This document shows positions 11,210-17,890 of a stretch of 64,000 nt of DNA, in pieces. Both the position numbers and the translations under genes were made by a program. Position 1 is the first letter of the stretch, and each line of letters begins with the position of its first letter. The stretch spans positions 128,030 through 192,029 of the forward strand of contig NZ_QUET01000001.1 of assembly GCF_003478445.1 (NCBI RefSeq), given 5' to 3'. Under the pieces are notes generated by a model, which saw nothing but the letters and a program-made list of their open reading frames with translations, ran no database searches and was not told the DNA's origin. The DNA comes from Roseburia sp. AM59-24XD (lineage in GTDB: Bacteria; Bacillota; Clostridia; Lachnospirales; Lachnospiraceae).

Positions 11210-11234
11210 AATTGTGCAGACGGTCTGCACAATT
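11210..11234. promoter_or_regulatory. Perfect 25-bp palindrome (probable operator) before the WYL regulator gene
   Basis: Arms AATTGTGCAGAC and GTCTGCACAATT are exact reverse complements around a single G. It lies between the brxL stop and the WYL gene (ATG 11249). There is no T-run on the right side, so it is not an intrinsic terminator. The same core recurs at 13365-13391. WYL regulators of BREX islands (BrxR type) bind inverted repeats upstream of their own gene, so autoregulation is the likely role. Confidence 0.7.
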
Positions 11235-11248
11235 AGGAAAGGAAGGCT

Positions 11249-12232
11249 ATGGAAACAAAGCCAAGGATTTTATATTTACAAAAGATTTTACTGGAAAGAA
11301 CCGATGAAGAAAATCCTCTTTCCACAACACAGTTAATCAATATACTGAATGATGAATACGGAATATCTGCACATAGAACGACGGTCACAAAGGACATTGC
11401 TGCACTTCAGGAGTTTGGAATGGACATTGTTACTATCCATTCTACTCAGAGCAAATACTTTGTAGCCAGCCGTAAGTTTGAATTGCCGGAATTGAAACTA
11501 CTGATTGATGCAGTAGAGTCATCGAAGTTTATTACAAAAAAGAAAAGCGAAATTCTGATTGAGAAGATACATACGATGACCAGTCCGGGGCAGGTGGCAA
11601 AGCTGAAGCGTAATAACTATGTGGTCAATCGCATTAAGCCGGATAATGAACAGATATATTACATCATTGACGCTATAAATGACGCCATCAATGCAGGCAA
11701 GCAAATTTCTTTCCAGTATTATGATTATACCGGATTAAAGAAAAAGGTTCTGAAGAATAAGGGCGAAGTATATAAGTTCAGTCCGTATAAACTTCTCTGG
11801 TGCGGGGACTATTATTATGTTCTCGGATATTCAGAGAAGAAAAGCAAGGTTATCAATTTCAGGGTAGACCGTATTGCTTCTAAGCCGGAGATACTGGATA
11901 AGGACATTATTCCTATGCCTGATGATTTTGATATTGAGAATTACACAAAGGAAGTATTCTTTATGTTCTCAGGCGAGAAAGTTCTGGTGGATTTACGGTG
12001 TGATAACAGCCTGATGAAAACAATGGTTGACCGCTTCGGAGAAGATGTAACAACCCTTGCGTATGATATGACTTCTTTCAGGATACAGACCGAAGTATCA
12101 GCCAGTCCGACCTTTTTCGGTTGGGTGTTTGGCTTTAATGGAAAGGTACAGATACTTGCACCTGAGAGTGTGAAAGAACAGTACAGACAGATGATTGCAA
12201 AAGCCGATGAGGATATGCAGGAAAGCGAATAA
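11249..12232 (+). CDS. WYL-domain transcriptional regulator, BrxR-like
   Basis: The protein has 327 residues: an N-terminal winged HTH (LSTTQLINILNDEYGISAHR, residues about 24-43) followed by a WYL domain (SPYKLLWCGDYYYVLGY, near residue 180) and a C-terminal WCX-like extension. WYL regulators sense nucleic-acid or nucleotide ligands and often control BREX and other defence islands. Here it directly follows brxL and is preceded by a perfect palindrome. A DUF1016 nuclease gene follows it. ATG 11249 has GGAAAGGAAGG upstream. Calling it the BREX island regulator is an inference from position. Confidence 0.88.
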   Translation: METKPRILYLQKILLERTDEENPLSTTQLINILNDEYGISAHRTTVTKDIAALQEFGMDIVTIHSTQSKYFVASRKFELPELKLLIDAVESSKFITKKKSEILIEKIHTMTSPGQVAKLKRNNYVVNRIKPDNEQIYYIIDAINDAINAGKQISFQYYDYTGLKKKVLKNKGEVYKFSPYKLLWCGDYYYVLGYSEKKSKVINFRVDRIASKPEILDKDIIPMPDDFDIENYTKEVFFMFSGEKVLVDLRCDNSLMKTMVDRFGEDVTTLAYDMTSFRIQTEVSASPTFFGWVFGFNGKVQILAPESVKEQYRQMIAKADEDMQESE

Positions 12233-12263
12233 TTTGAAAATAAAATCCAAAGGAGCGGTAGCT

Positions 12264-13364
12264 ATGGAGAATAAATTAGAAAAAATCGGTCAAAATAGTT
12301 TTATGGATAATTTTGTTAAAACCGATGACATCTTAAAGGATATGTGTGGGATTATCGAGTCCTCACAAAAAGCTGCATATCAGGCTGTCAATACATTGCT
12401 CGTGCAGAGAAATTGGTTGATTGGTTACAGAATAGCAGAAGAAGAATTAGGTGGAGATGAACGCTCGGAGTATGGGCTAGAGGTAATAAAGAAAATTTCT
12501 AAAGAACTGACTCAGCGATATGGAAAAGGATATGATAGAAGTAATTTATATCATTGTCTGAAGTTTTATAAAACCTTTCCTGAAATTGTCGACACGGCGT
12601 GTAGACAATCCGGCGTTCTGCTTTCGTGGTCGCATTATAGAACATTATTACAGGTCAAAGACCCTGAAGCTCGTGACTGGTATGAGAAAGAAGCCACAGA
12701 ACAAACTTGGAGTGTCCGTACTTTGCAGAGGAACATTTCTTCTCAGTATTATTACCGTATGCTCAAGACACAGAAAAAAGAGCTTGTAGAAAGTGAAATG
12801 AAGGAACTGACTGCACCGTATCAGAATGATAAGTTAGAGTTCATCAAAAATCCGGTAGTTGCGGAGTTCTTAGGGTTTTCGCAGAATACAGATTTTACAG
12901 AGAGTGACCTTGAGAAAAGTATTCTTTCCAATTTGCAGAAATTTTTGATGGAGCTTGGGAAGGGATATGCTTTTGTGGCAAGGCAACAGCACATTCATAC
13001 GGAGAAGCAGGACTATTTTATCGACCTTGTGTTTTACAATTACATACTGAAATGCTTTGTCCTCATCGACTTGAAAACAGAGAAGATAACACATCAAGAT
13101 GTAGGACAGATGGACATGTATATCCGTATGTATGACGAACTGAAACGCAGTGAAGGCGATAACCCAACAATCGGTATTGTTCTTTGTTCCGATACAGATG
13201 ATGATATTGCCCGTTATTCTGTTATGCACGGCAATGAACAATTATTTGCTTCCAAGTACAAATTATACTTACCGACAAAAGAAGAACTGAAAGCGGAGAT
13301 TGAAACCCAAAAGGCAATGTTTTATCTTCAGCAGCAGGATAACGAAGAAAAGGAAACAGAATAG
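12264..13364 (+). CDS. DUF1016/YhcG-type PD-(D/E)XK nuclease family protein
   Basis: This 366-residue protein has the family layout: an N-terminal helical DUF1016 domain (YQAVNTLLVQRNWLIGYRI), then a C-terminal PD-(D/E)XK nuclease-like core with DYFIDLVFYN near residue 249 and LIDLKTEK near residue 267, which supply the D and D-x-K residues. The frame is open 23 codons further upstream, but ATG 12264 has an AAAGGAG site 8 bases before it and is chosen. Members of the family occur near restriction and defence loci. It probably shares transcription with the WYL gene, and the second palindrome begins right after its stop. Confidence 0.88.
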   Translation: MENKLEKIGQNSFMDNFVKTDDILKDMCGIIESSQKAAYQAVNTLLVQRNWLIGYRIAEEELGGDERSEYGLEVIKKISKELTQRYGKGYDRSNLYHCLKFYKTFPEIVDTACRQSGVLLSWSHYRTLLQVKDPEARDWYEKEATEQTWSVRTLQRNISSQYYYRMLKTQKKELVESEMKELTAPYQNDKLEFIKNPVVAEFLGFSQNTDFTESDLEKSILSNLQKFLMELGKGYAFVARQQHIHTEKQDYFIDLVFYNYILKCFVLIDLKTEKITHQDVGQMDMYIRMYDELKRSEGDNPTIGIVLCSDTDDDIARYSVMHGNEQLFASKYKLYLPTKEELKAEIETQKAMFYLQQQDNEEKETE

Positions 13365-13391
13365 AATTTGTGCAGACGGTCTGCACAAATT
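13365..13391. promoter_or_regulatory. Second copy of the palindrome, 27 bp
   Basis: Arms AATTTGTGCAGAC and GTCTGCACAAATT pair perfectly around one G. The inner 21 bases, from TTGTGCAGAC to its mirror, match the site at 11210-11234. The following sequence (GCAAAATCTAAG) lacks a T-run. It begins at the base after the DUF1016 stop codon, so the two sites bracket the regulator and nuclease genes. Confidence 0.65.
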
Positions 13392-13511
13392 GCAAAATCT
13401 AAGTTCATTGAACAAAAAAGCCTTTATGGGCGGAATTTTTCAATGAAAATATTGAAAGATACTGAGGTGTTAGCAAATTGCGACACCTCTTTTCTTTTGC
13501 GAAAAACCTAC

Positions 13512-13570
13512 TTGAAAAATTTTTCGTATCAGGTATAATAAAACTATCGAAAGCAAACTGCTTCCGATAG
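13512..13570 (+). promoter_or_regulatory. Promoter and inverted-repeat operator of the LexA-like gene
   Basis: A -35 box TTGAAA (13512-13517) and a -10 box TATAAT (13534-13539) are 16 bp apart. An inverted repeat overlaps the expected start of transcription: CTATCGAAAGCA and TGCTTCCGATAG, spaced by AAC (13544-13570), one mismatch. The LexA-like gene begins at 13592, so autorepression at this site is a reasonable inference. Confidence 0.7.
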
Positions 13571-13591
13571 AAAAGAAAGCGAGGTGCAGGT

Positions 13592-14191
13592 ATGAGAAGC
13601 AAGAGTCCTGAACTTATGAGTGAAATAAAAAAGTATATTGAGGATTATTACCTGCAAAACAGACAATCCCCATCGACTACAAAGATTGCTGAAGCTGTTG
13701 GCATTGCCAGAGGTACAGCATATAAATACTTGGTAGAGATGGCTGAGAAGAATATGATTGAGTACGACGGGCAGGAGATTAGTACCAATGTGACCCGTAA
13801 GTACAGTGGCGAACAGACACAGACGCCGATTGTAGGTTCTATTCCTTGTGGAAGTCCTCAGTATGAGGAAGAAAATATTGAAGAATATGTATCACTTCCT
13901 ACTGCTATTTTCGGCAAAGGAGATTTCTTTATATTAAGAGCAAGCGGTCAGTCTATGATTGAAGCAGGGATTGATGACGGCGACCTTGTGGTTGTCAAAA
14001 AGCAGGTAGAAGCCAAAGAGGGCGATATAGTAGTTGCCCTTGTGGATAATCAGAATACATTGAAACGTTACTTCCGAGATGATGAGAATCAGAAAATCAT
14101 TCTCCACCCGGAAAATAAGAAGATGAAAGACATCATTGTAGATGAGTGCTGCATTCAGGGTGTGGCTTGTCACATCATCAAAGAATTATAA
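13592..14191 (+). CDS. LexA-like repressor with S24 self-cleaving domain
   Basis: A 199-residue protein with an N-terminal LexA-type winged helix (STTKIAEAVGIARGTAYKYL) and a C-terminal S24 peptidase domain. The catalytic Ser is in SGQSM (about residue 118) and the Lys in TLKRYF (about residue 157). The usual Ala-Gly cleavage bond is replaced by Cys-Gly in GSIPCGSP near residue 86. It is probably the stress-responsive master repressor of the Tn916-family element. The start ATG 13592 follows GCGAGGTG. A cellular LexA is less likely given the neighbours. Confidence 0.88.
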   Translation: MRSKSPELMSEIKKYIEDYYLQNRQSPSTTKIAEAVGIARGTAYKYLVEMAEKNMIEYDGQEISTNVTRKYSGEQTQTPIVGSIPCGSPQYEEENIEEYVSLPTAIFGKGDFFILRASGQSMIEAGIDDGDLVVVKKQVEAKEGDIVVALVDNQNTLKRYFRDDENQKIILHPENKKMKDIIVDECCIQGVACHIIKEL

Positions 14192-14205
14192 CAGAGGACA
14201 GACGA

Positions 14206-14325
14206 ATGAGAACACTTGAAGGAATTCGCTATCTAATCAATTTGGATAGTGCGGAAATACAACAGAACTTTGCCGGAGGAGTTGCACCACCGGACAAGGT
14301 GGAGTCGGAGGTGGACACAACTTGA
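14206..14325 (+). CDS. Small hypothetical protein, 39 residues
   Basis: ATG 14206 follows AGAGGACAG at normal spacing. The frame encodes MRTLEGIRYLINLDS near its start and ends with TGA at 14323-14325, overlapping the TTG start of the ImmA/IrrE gene. The overlap and the ribosome site argue for a real, translationally coupled small gene. No domain is recognised. Confidence 0.5.
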   Translation: MRTLEGIRYLINLDSAEIQQNFAGGVAPPDKVESEVDTT

Positions 14326-15047
14326 GTATTTATATGTCAAGAGCCGAGTTGGAAGAAATCAGCGAAGGCTTGATAACAGCTTATGCTAATAAGTTTAGCA
14401 ATCGAGTGATTCAATCCATCGACATAGAACATTTCATTACAGAATTTCTTATGTTACGAATTGAATACGCTTCTTTCGCAGAAGATGATGCAGGCAGGAT
14501 TGGCTTTCTGGCAGATGGAGCAACACCACTGCTGGTACATCAGGACGGAAAAATTATTCCCTTTGTTTTCCCGAAAGATACCATCGTACTTGATAAATTT
14601 CTTCTTGCTGAAAAGGAGCAGGGACGTCGCAGATTTACAATGGCACACGAAGCGTCACATCATATCTTGAGTAAGATGTATGCAATGCCGAGTGAAGGAC
14701 GCTTTCATGCAGAGTATGACAGTGAGCGTAGTTATTCCAAAGAGGAACTGGCTCAGATGTTTGCGTCTGTTGAGTGGCAGGCAGATACAATGGGAGCTTC
14801 GCTTCTTATGCCGAGAAGAATTATTGAAAATGCCTTGGCGAAATATAATCAGTCAAATCCGATAAGAGTTTATGGCGATAATACCATCACTTCAAAGGAT
14901 AAAGCAGTTATCCGTAGAATGGCAGCTTATATCGGAGTATCTTATACAGCCTTGGTTATCAGATTGAGAGATATGGGACTATTTGAGTATCACAATATCC
15001 TTGAGTACATTTCCAATGAGTTAAATCTGGGAGGTGTTTCGCAATGA
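14322..15047 (+). CDS. ImmA/IrrE family zinc metallopeptidase
   Basis: This 241-residue protein carries the HExxH zinc-protease motif in FTMAHEASHHIL (about residue 108) and a downstream EWQADTMGASLLMP segment whose Glu and Asp complete the site, typical of ImmA/IrrE. In ICEBs1-type elements such proteases cleave the element repressor and trigger excision, and a repressor gene lies just upstream here. The TTG start at 14322 is coupled to the preceding small gene; ATG 14334 (residue 5) is an alternative. The gene overlaps the next by four bases (ATGA). Confidence 0.88.
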   Translation: MSIYMSRAELEEISEGLITAYANKFSNRVIQSIDIEHFITEFLMLRIEYASFAEDDAGRIGFLADGATPLLVHQDGKIIPFVFPKDTIVLDKFLLAEKEQGRRRFTMAHEASHHILSKMYAMPSEGRFHAEYDSERSYSKEELAQMFASVEWQADTMGASLLMPRRIIENALAKYNQSNPIRVYGDNTITSKDKAVIRRMAAYIGVSYTALVIRLRDMGLFEYHNILEYISNELNLGGVSQ

Positions 15048-15292
15048 GGGTACAGACTCAGGTAGCACCTGAAATACAAAAGAGATTGCTTCTGTCAAGA
15101 GTAGAAGCAGAAAGCCTGAAAGAGCGTGATATTTTCTGCCCGACTTGCGGGTTCAGGATACAGAGAGTTTTTTCAGACACAACCGGACATTTGAGTGTGA
15201 AGTGTCAGAAATGCAAGAATGTCCACATCTTAAATCTCGCTTACTTCCGAAGAATCCGTAGGAACGGATATGGCAGGAATTGCAGGCGATGA
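15044..15292 (+). CDS. Small zinc-ribbon protein
   Basis: An 82-residue protein with two Cys pairs, CPTC and CQKC, about 25 residues apart, as in Com-like translational regulators or zinc ribbons. It begins within the ImmA/IrrE stop codon (ATGA overlap), so translation is coupled. The C-terminus is very basic (FRRIRRNGYGRNCRR). A nucleic-acid-binding role is inferred only from these features. Confidence 0.7.
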   Translation: MRVQTQVAPEIQKRLLLSRVEAESLKERDIFCPTCGFRIQRVFSDTTGHLSVKCQKCKNVHILNLAYFRRIRRNGYGRNCRR

Positions 15293-15365
15293 AGATTACA
15301 AGTAAATATTGAAACGATTTCTAATCGAGTAAGCGGAGATAAGCAATTTATTTGCTAAACTACCA

Positions 15366-15436
15366 AGCACCGTACGAAGCCGGATAAGTGAAGAATAGAA
15401 GTATTCCTTGCTGTCCAGATTCGACGGTGCTTTTTT
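15366..15436 (+). terminator. Intrinsic terminator with long loop
   Basis: AGCACCGT (15366-15373) pairs with ACGGTGCT (15424-15431), followed by six Ts. The loop is about 50 bases and may hold further structure. It closes the repressor, ImmA and zinc-ribbon operon. Confidence 0.6.
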
Positions 15437-15474
15437 GTTGCTGTTTTATTCGATTATGCTTCGTGCAGTATTAG

Positions 15475-15505
15475 GTCTTTTCCCTTACTTGGGAAAGGAC
15501 TTTTA
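15475..15505 (+). terminator. Second hairpin with T-rich tail
   Basis: GTCTTTTCCC and GGGAAAGGAC form a 10-bp stem with one mismatch and a 6-base loop, followed by TTTTATG. It stands in the 310-base leader before the sigma-like gene and could be a terminator or attenuator. Confidence 0.55.
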
Positions 15506-15549
15506 TGTTTTATAACGCTTGGCAGTGCCAGATAGCTGAGTACCCATAA

Positions 15550-15594
15550 TCTCCGAATTTTGAAACTTATCAATTTTTCAAAATTCAAAGGAGA
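15550..15594 (+). promoter_or_regulatory. Hairpin that masks the ribosome site of the sigma-like gene
   Basis: TCTCC (15550-15554) plus AATTTTGAAA (15556-15565) pair with TTTCAAAATT (15576-15585) plus GGAGA (15590-15594). GGAGA is the Shine-Dalgarno of the gene starting at 15603, so the folded RNA would hide it. Confidence 0.6.
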
Positions 15595-15602
15595 TTACGG
15601 AA

Positions 15603-16190
15603 ATGACAAACAAACTTACATTAGCAGAACAAGAAGAATTATTTGCAAAGGATTGTAAACTGATAAATCTTAAATACGAATATAACGGTTATACCGGAGA
15701 TGAGAAATGGGCGATTATTACGGAATTATCTGTAAAAGAGCTTTGGGAGAAGTATTACCTTGTTATAGAAAGATATTCTCCGTTTGTTCATCTTTCCATT
15801 GCTCAGGGAGAGGTAATTGACGATGCAAACCGAAATGAGGACAAGTATGCAAAGAGAAGCAGTCGCACACTTGACTGCTATGGATATGACGATGAAATGT
15901 CCTCACAGTTCCATAAAGAACTTGCCATTATGTTTGACGACCCGTTTGAAAGAGCAGAGGAAGAAAGACTTGAACTGGAAAGAGAAGAATTGCGTCAGTG
16001 TGAAATCAGGAAAGCAAGAATAGCACTTTCGATGTTGCAGCCACTTCAAAGGGAACGCCTTATGAAGAATGTGTGCTGCGGTCTGAGTTCCAGAGCGATT
16101 GCAAAGCAGGAGGGCGTATATTACAGCTCCGTGGATAAGTCCATTGCTGCGGCAAAGAAAAACTTTATCAAATTTTATGAAAATCTCTGA
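15603..16190 (+). CDS. Element-encoded sigma-70-like regulator
   Basis: A 195-residue protein whose C-terminus resembles sigma region 4: LQPLQRERLMKNVCCGLS, then SRAIAKQEGVYYSSVDKSI as the HTH. The N-terminal half is acidic and charged with no clear region 2, as in the sigma-like Orf7-type regulators of Tn916-family elements. It follows a hairpin that masks its ribosome site, and it precedes the mazF/xis/int block, which it may activate (inference). Confidence 0.75.
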   Translation: MTNKLTLAEQEELFAKDCKLINLKYEYNGYTGDEKWAIITELSVKELWEKYYLVIERYSPFVHLSIAQGEVIDDANRNEDKYAKRSSRTLDCYGYDDEMSSQFHKELAIMFDDPFERAEEERLELEREELRQCEIRKARIALSMLQPLQRERLMKNVCCGLSSRAIAKQEGVYYSSVDKSIAAAKKNFIKFYENL

Positions 16191-16209
16191 TTTTGGGTGT
16201 GCATTTCAG

Positions 16210-16242
16210 ACCCCTTTGTCCAAATGAGTGAAGGGGTTATTT
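16210..16242 (+). terminator. Intrinsic terminator after the sigma-like gene
   Basis: ACCCCTT (16210-16216) and AAGGGGTT (16231-16238) form the stem, followed by a short T-rich tail (ATTTC). Confidence 0.5.
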
Positions 16243-16289
16243 CATTCCGGATACAAATGACACTTTAAAAATTTGATTCTTGTGAGGTT

Positions 16290-16856
16290 ATGTATATGAA
16301 AGAAAAAATGATTTGTCGTGGGGATTTATTCTACTATGACTTTGGAGATAACAGTGGTTCAGTACAAAGTGGAGAGCGTCCGGTACTTGTCGTTCAGGCA
16401 GATGATTACAACCAGAATGCTCCAACGATTATTGTTGCGGCAGTTACAAGTGTAATCAAGAAAAGATATTTGCCATCGCACATTATTCTCGGCGAGAAGT
16501 TTGGACTGAAGAAACCGTCAATGGTTCTTCTGGAGCAGATACGGACAGTCAATAGAGAGGATTTGCGTGAATACATAGGTACGGTAGATGATAATAAACT
16601 TTTCAGGCAGATAAACGCAACTTTGAAAAAGACTTTTGGACTTTGGGTTTACAAGCCGGAGGGGAAAGAAAATATTCGCTGCCTATGCCCGAAGTGCCTG
16701 AATGATTATATTCATAATCCGGACTATATTGTAAGGCGACTCAACCCATTTGCAAAGCGAAAAGACAGATGTGATAAGTGCGATGGGGATGGTTGGGATT
16801 ATGTTGTTACCGACAGATATTCATCAAAGAAAGAAAAGAGGTGTAAGAATGTCTAA
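16290..16856 (+). CDS. MazF/PemK-family protein fused to a C-terminal zinc ribbon
   Basis: Residues 1-115 form a PemK/MazF-type endoribonuclease domain: GDLFYYDFG at the start, GERPVLVVQ with the conserved Arg-Pro, then VAAVTS and VLLEQIRTV. Residues 125-188 add a Cys-rich tail with CLCPKC and CDKCDGDG, unusual for a simple toxin. No antitoxin gene precedes it. It overlaps the first xis-like gene by eight bases, so it belongs to the excision operon. A regulatory or RNA-binding role is as likely as toxicity. ATG 16296 is a second possible start. Confidence 0.8.
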   Translation: MYMKEKMICRGDLFYYDFGDNSGSVQSGERPVLVVQADDYNQNAPTIIVAAVTSVIKKRYLPSHIILGEKFGLKKPSMVLLEQIRTVNREDLREYIGTVDDNKLFRQINATLKKTFGLWVYKPEGKENIRCLCPKCLNDYIHNPDYIVRRLNPFAKRKDRCDKCDGDGWDYVVTDRYSSKKEKRCKNV

Positions 16857-17070
16857 TAACAGTGTAAAGAAGCTGAGTTATAATGTACCTCTTTGGCATA
16901 AGCCTAATTTGTCGATTGAAGAAGCATCTATATATTCCAATATTGGAACAGGAAAACTTTATGAAATGACGGAAAAGCAAGATTGCCCGTTTGTACTTTG
17001 GATAGGAAGCCGCCGAATGATAAAGCGAAAAATTTTTGAGGAATATATTGCAAATCAGTATTCTATTTAA
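16849..17070 (+). CDS. Excisionase-like HTH protein 1 of 4
   Basis: A 73-residue Tn916 Xis-type winged-HTH protein: VPLWHKPNLSIEEASIYSN, GKLYEMTE, CPFVLWIGSRRMIKRK. ATG 16849 is chosen because it follows AAGAAAAGAGGTG and starts inside the mazF-like stop region. Xis proteins bind the arm sites and steer the integrase toward excision. It is the first of four related genes before int. Confidence 0.82.
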   Translation: MSNNSVKKLSYNVPLWHKPNLSIEEASIYSNIGTGKLYEMTEKQDCPFVLWIGSRRMIKRKIFEEYIANQYSI

Positions 17071-17131
17071 TGAAAAAGTCAAATCTGCGATGAGCAAATT
17101 CGCATCGTTGGCTCAGTGTAGATTTTTAAGT

Positions 17132-17163
17132 ATGCTGTAACCACGCAAAGGAGGTTACAGCAT
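17132..17163 (+). promoter_or_regulatory. Perfect inverted repeat around the xis2 ribosome site
   Basis: ATGCTGTAACC (17132-17142) and GGTTACAGCAT (17153-17163) are exact complements with a 10-base loop, and the ATG of the next gene starts at 17164. The AGGAGG ribosome site straddles the loop and right arm, so hairpin formation would block initiation; a DNA operator is the alternative. Confidence 0.65.
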
Positions 17164-17382
17164 ATGAACAACGAAAAAGATGAAACAATCTATAATGTCC
17201 CACTTTGGGAGAAAGTAATGCTTACAATTGATGAAGCCGCAGCTTATACAGGTGTTGGAAGCAGAAAAATCAGACAGCTTACCGATAATGAAAGATGTCC
17301 GTTCGTTTTATGGAATGGCTCAAAGCGACTTATCAAGAGAGAAGAATTTGTTGAATTTATAAAAAAGCAGTATTCGATATGA
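17164..17382 (+). CDS. Excisionase-like HTH protein 2 of 4
   Basis: A 72-residue paralogue of its neighbours: VPLWEKVMLTIDEAAAYTG, SRKIRQLT, CPFVLWNGSKRLIKREEF. It starts directly after a perfect inverted repeat that covers its ribosome site. Same Xis-type fold; which of the four copies is the working excisionase cannot be told from sequence. Confidence 0.82.
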   Translation: MNNEKDETIYNVPLWEKVMLTIDEAAAYTGVGSRKIRQLTDNERCPFVLWNGSKRLIKREEFVEFIKKQYSI

Positions 17383-17394
17383 GGAGGTATTATT

Positions 17395-17613
17395 GTGAGT
17401 AATCCAGTAAAAAAAGAAAGATTAGAAGTACCGATATGGCATAAGCCGTATCTGACCATTGATGAAGCTACTGCCTATACCGGCATTGGCAGAGAAAAAC
17501 TTCGTGAAATGACAAGGTTTGCTGATTGTCCATTTGTGTTATGGGTGGGAAAACGCCGAATGATAAAAAGAGAATTGTTTGATGAGTACATTGAAAAAAT
17601 GTATGAGATTTAG
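17395..17613 (+). CDS. Excisionase-like HTH protein 3 of 4
   Basis: A 72-residue Xis-type protein: VPIWHKPYLTIDEATAYTG, REKLREMT, CPFVLWVGKRRMIKREL. The GTG start at 17395 follows GAGGAGGT. It is 12 bases downstream of copy 2 and closest in sequence to copy 1 at its C-terminus. Confidence 0.82.
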   Translation: MSNPVKKERLEVPIWHKPYLTIDEATAYTGIGREKLREMTRFADCPFVLWVGKRRMIKRELFDEYIEKMYEI

Positions 17614-17624
17614 GAGGTGGAACG

Positions 17625-17879
17625 ATGAATGTGGATTTTGCGGATAAAGAAATGATTGCTTATCGGGAAAGCCTTATAGAAAAGAAAAAAGAGCAGCCAT
17701 TTTGGAAAAAGAAATGTTTGTCGGTAAACGAAACAGCCGCTTATACAGGCATCGGAAGGGGAAAAATACGAGAGTTAATGAAAAGGAAAGACTGCAATTT
17801 TATGACGACAGACGGTTATCAGGTGTATGTCATCATCGACAAATTTGTGAAATTTTTAAATAGCAGGAATGAAATATAG
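17625..17879 (+). CDS. Excisionase-like HTH protein 4 of 4, divergent
   Basis: An 84-residue protein sharing the core QPFWKKKCLSVNETAAYTG and GRGKIREL, but with a longer N-terminus and a changed wing (CNFMTTDGYQVYVIIDKF) that lacks the basic RMIKR segment of the others. It lies 11 bases before int, the usual place of Tn916 xis, so it may be the functional excisionase despite its divergence. Confidence 0.78.
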   Translation: MNVDFADKEMIAYRESLIEKKKEQPFWKKKCLSVNETAAYTGIGRGKIRELMKRKDCNFMTTDGYQVYVIIDKFVKFLNSRNEI

Positions 17880-17890
17880 GAGGAACAGCC

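Noticed and set aside
11210..11234. Palindrome as a rho-independent terminator of brxL
   Set aside because: It has almost no loop and no T-run after the right arm, and a second copy lies elsewhere; an operator fits better.
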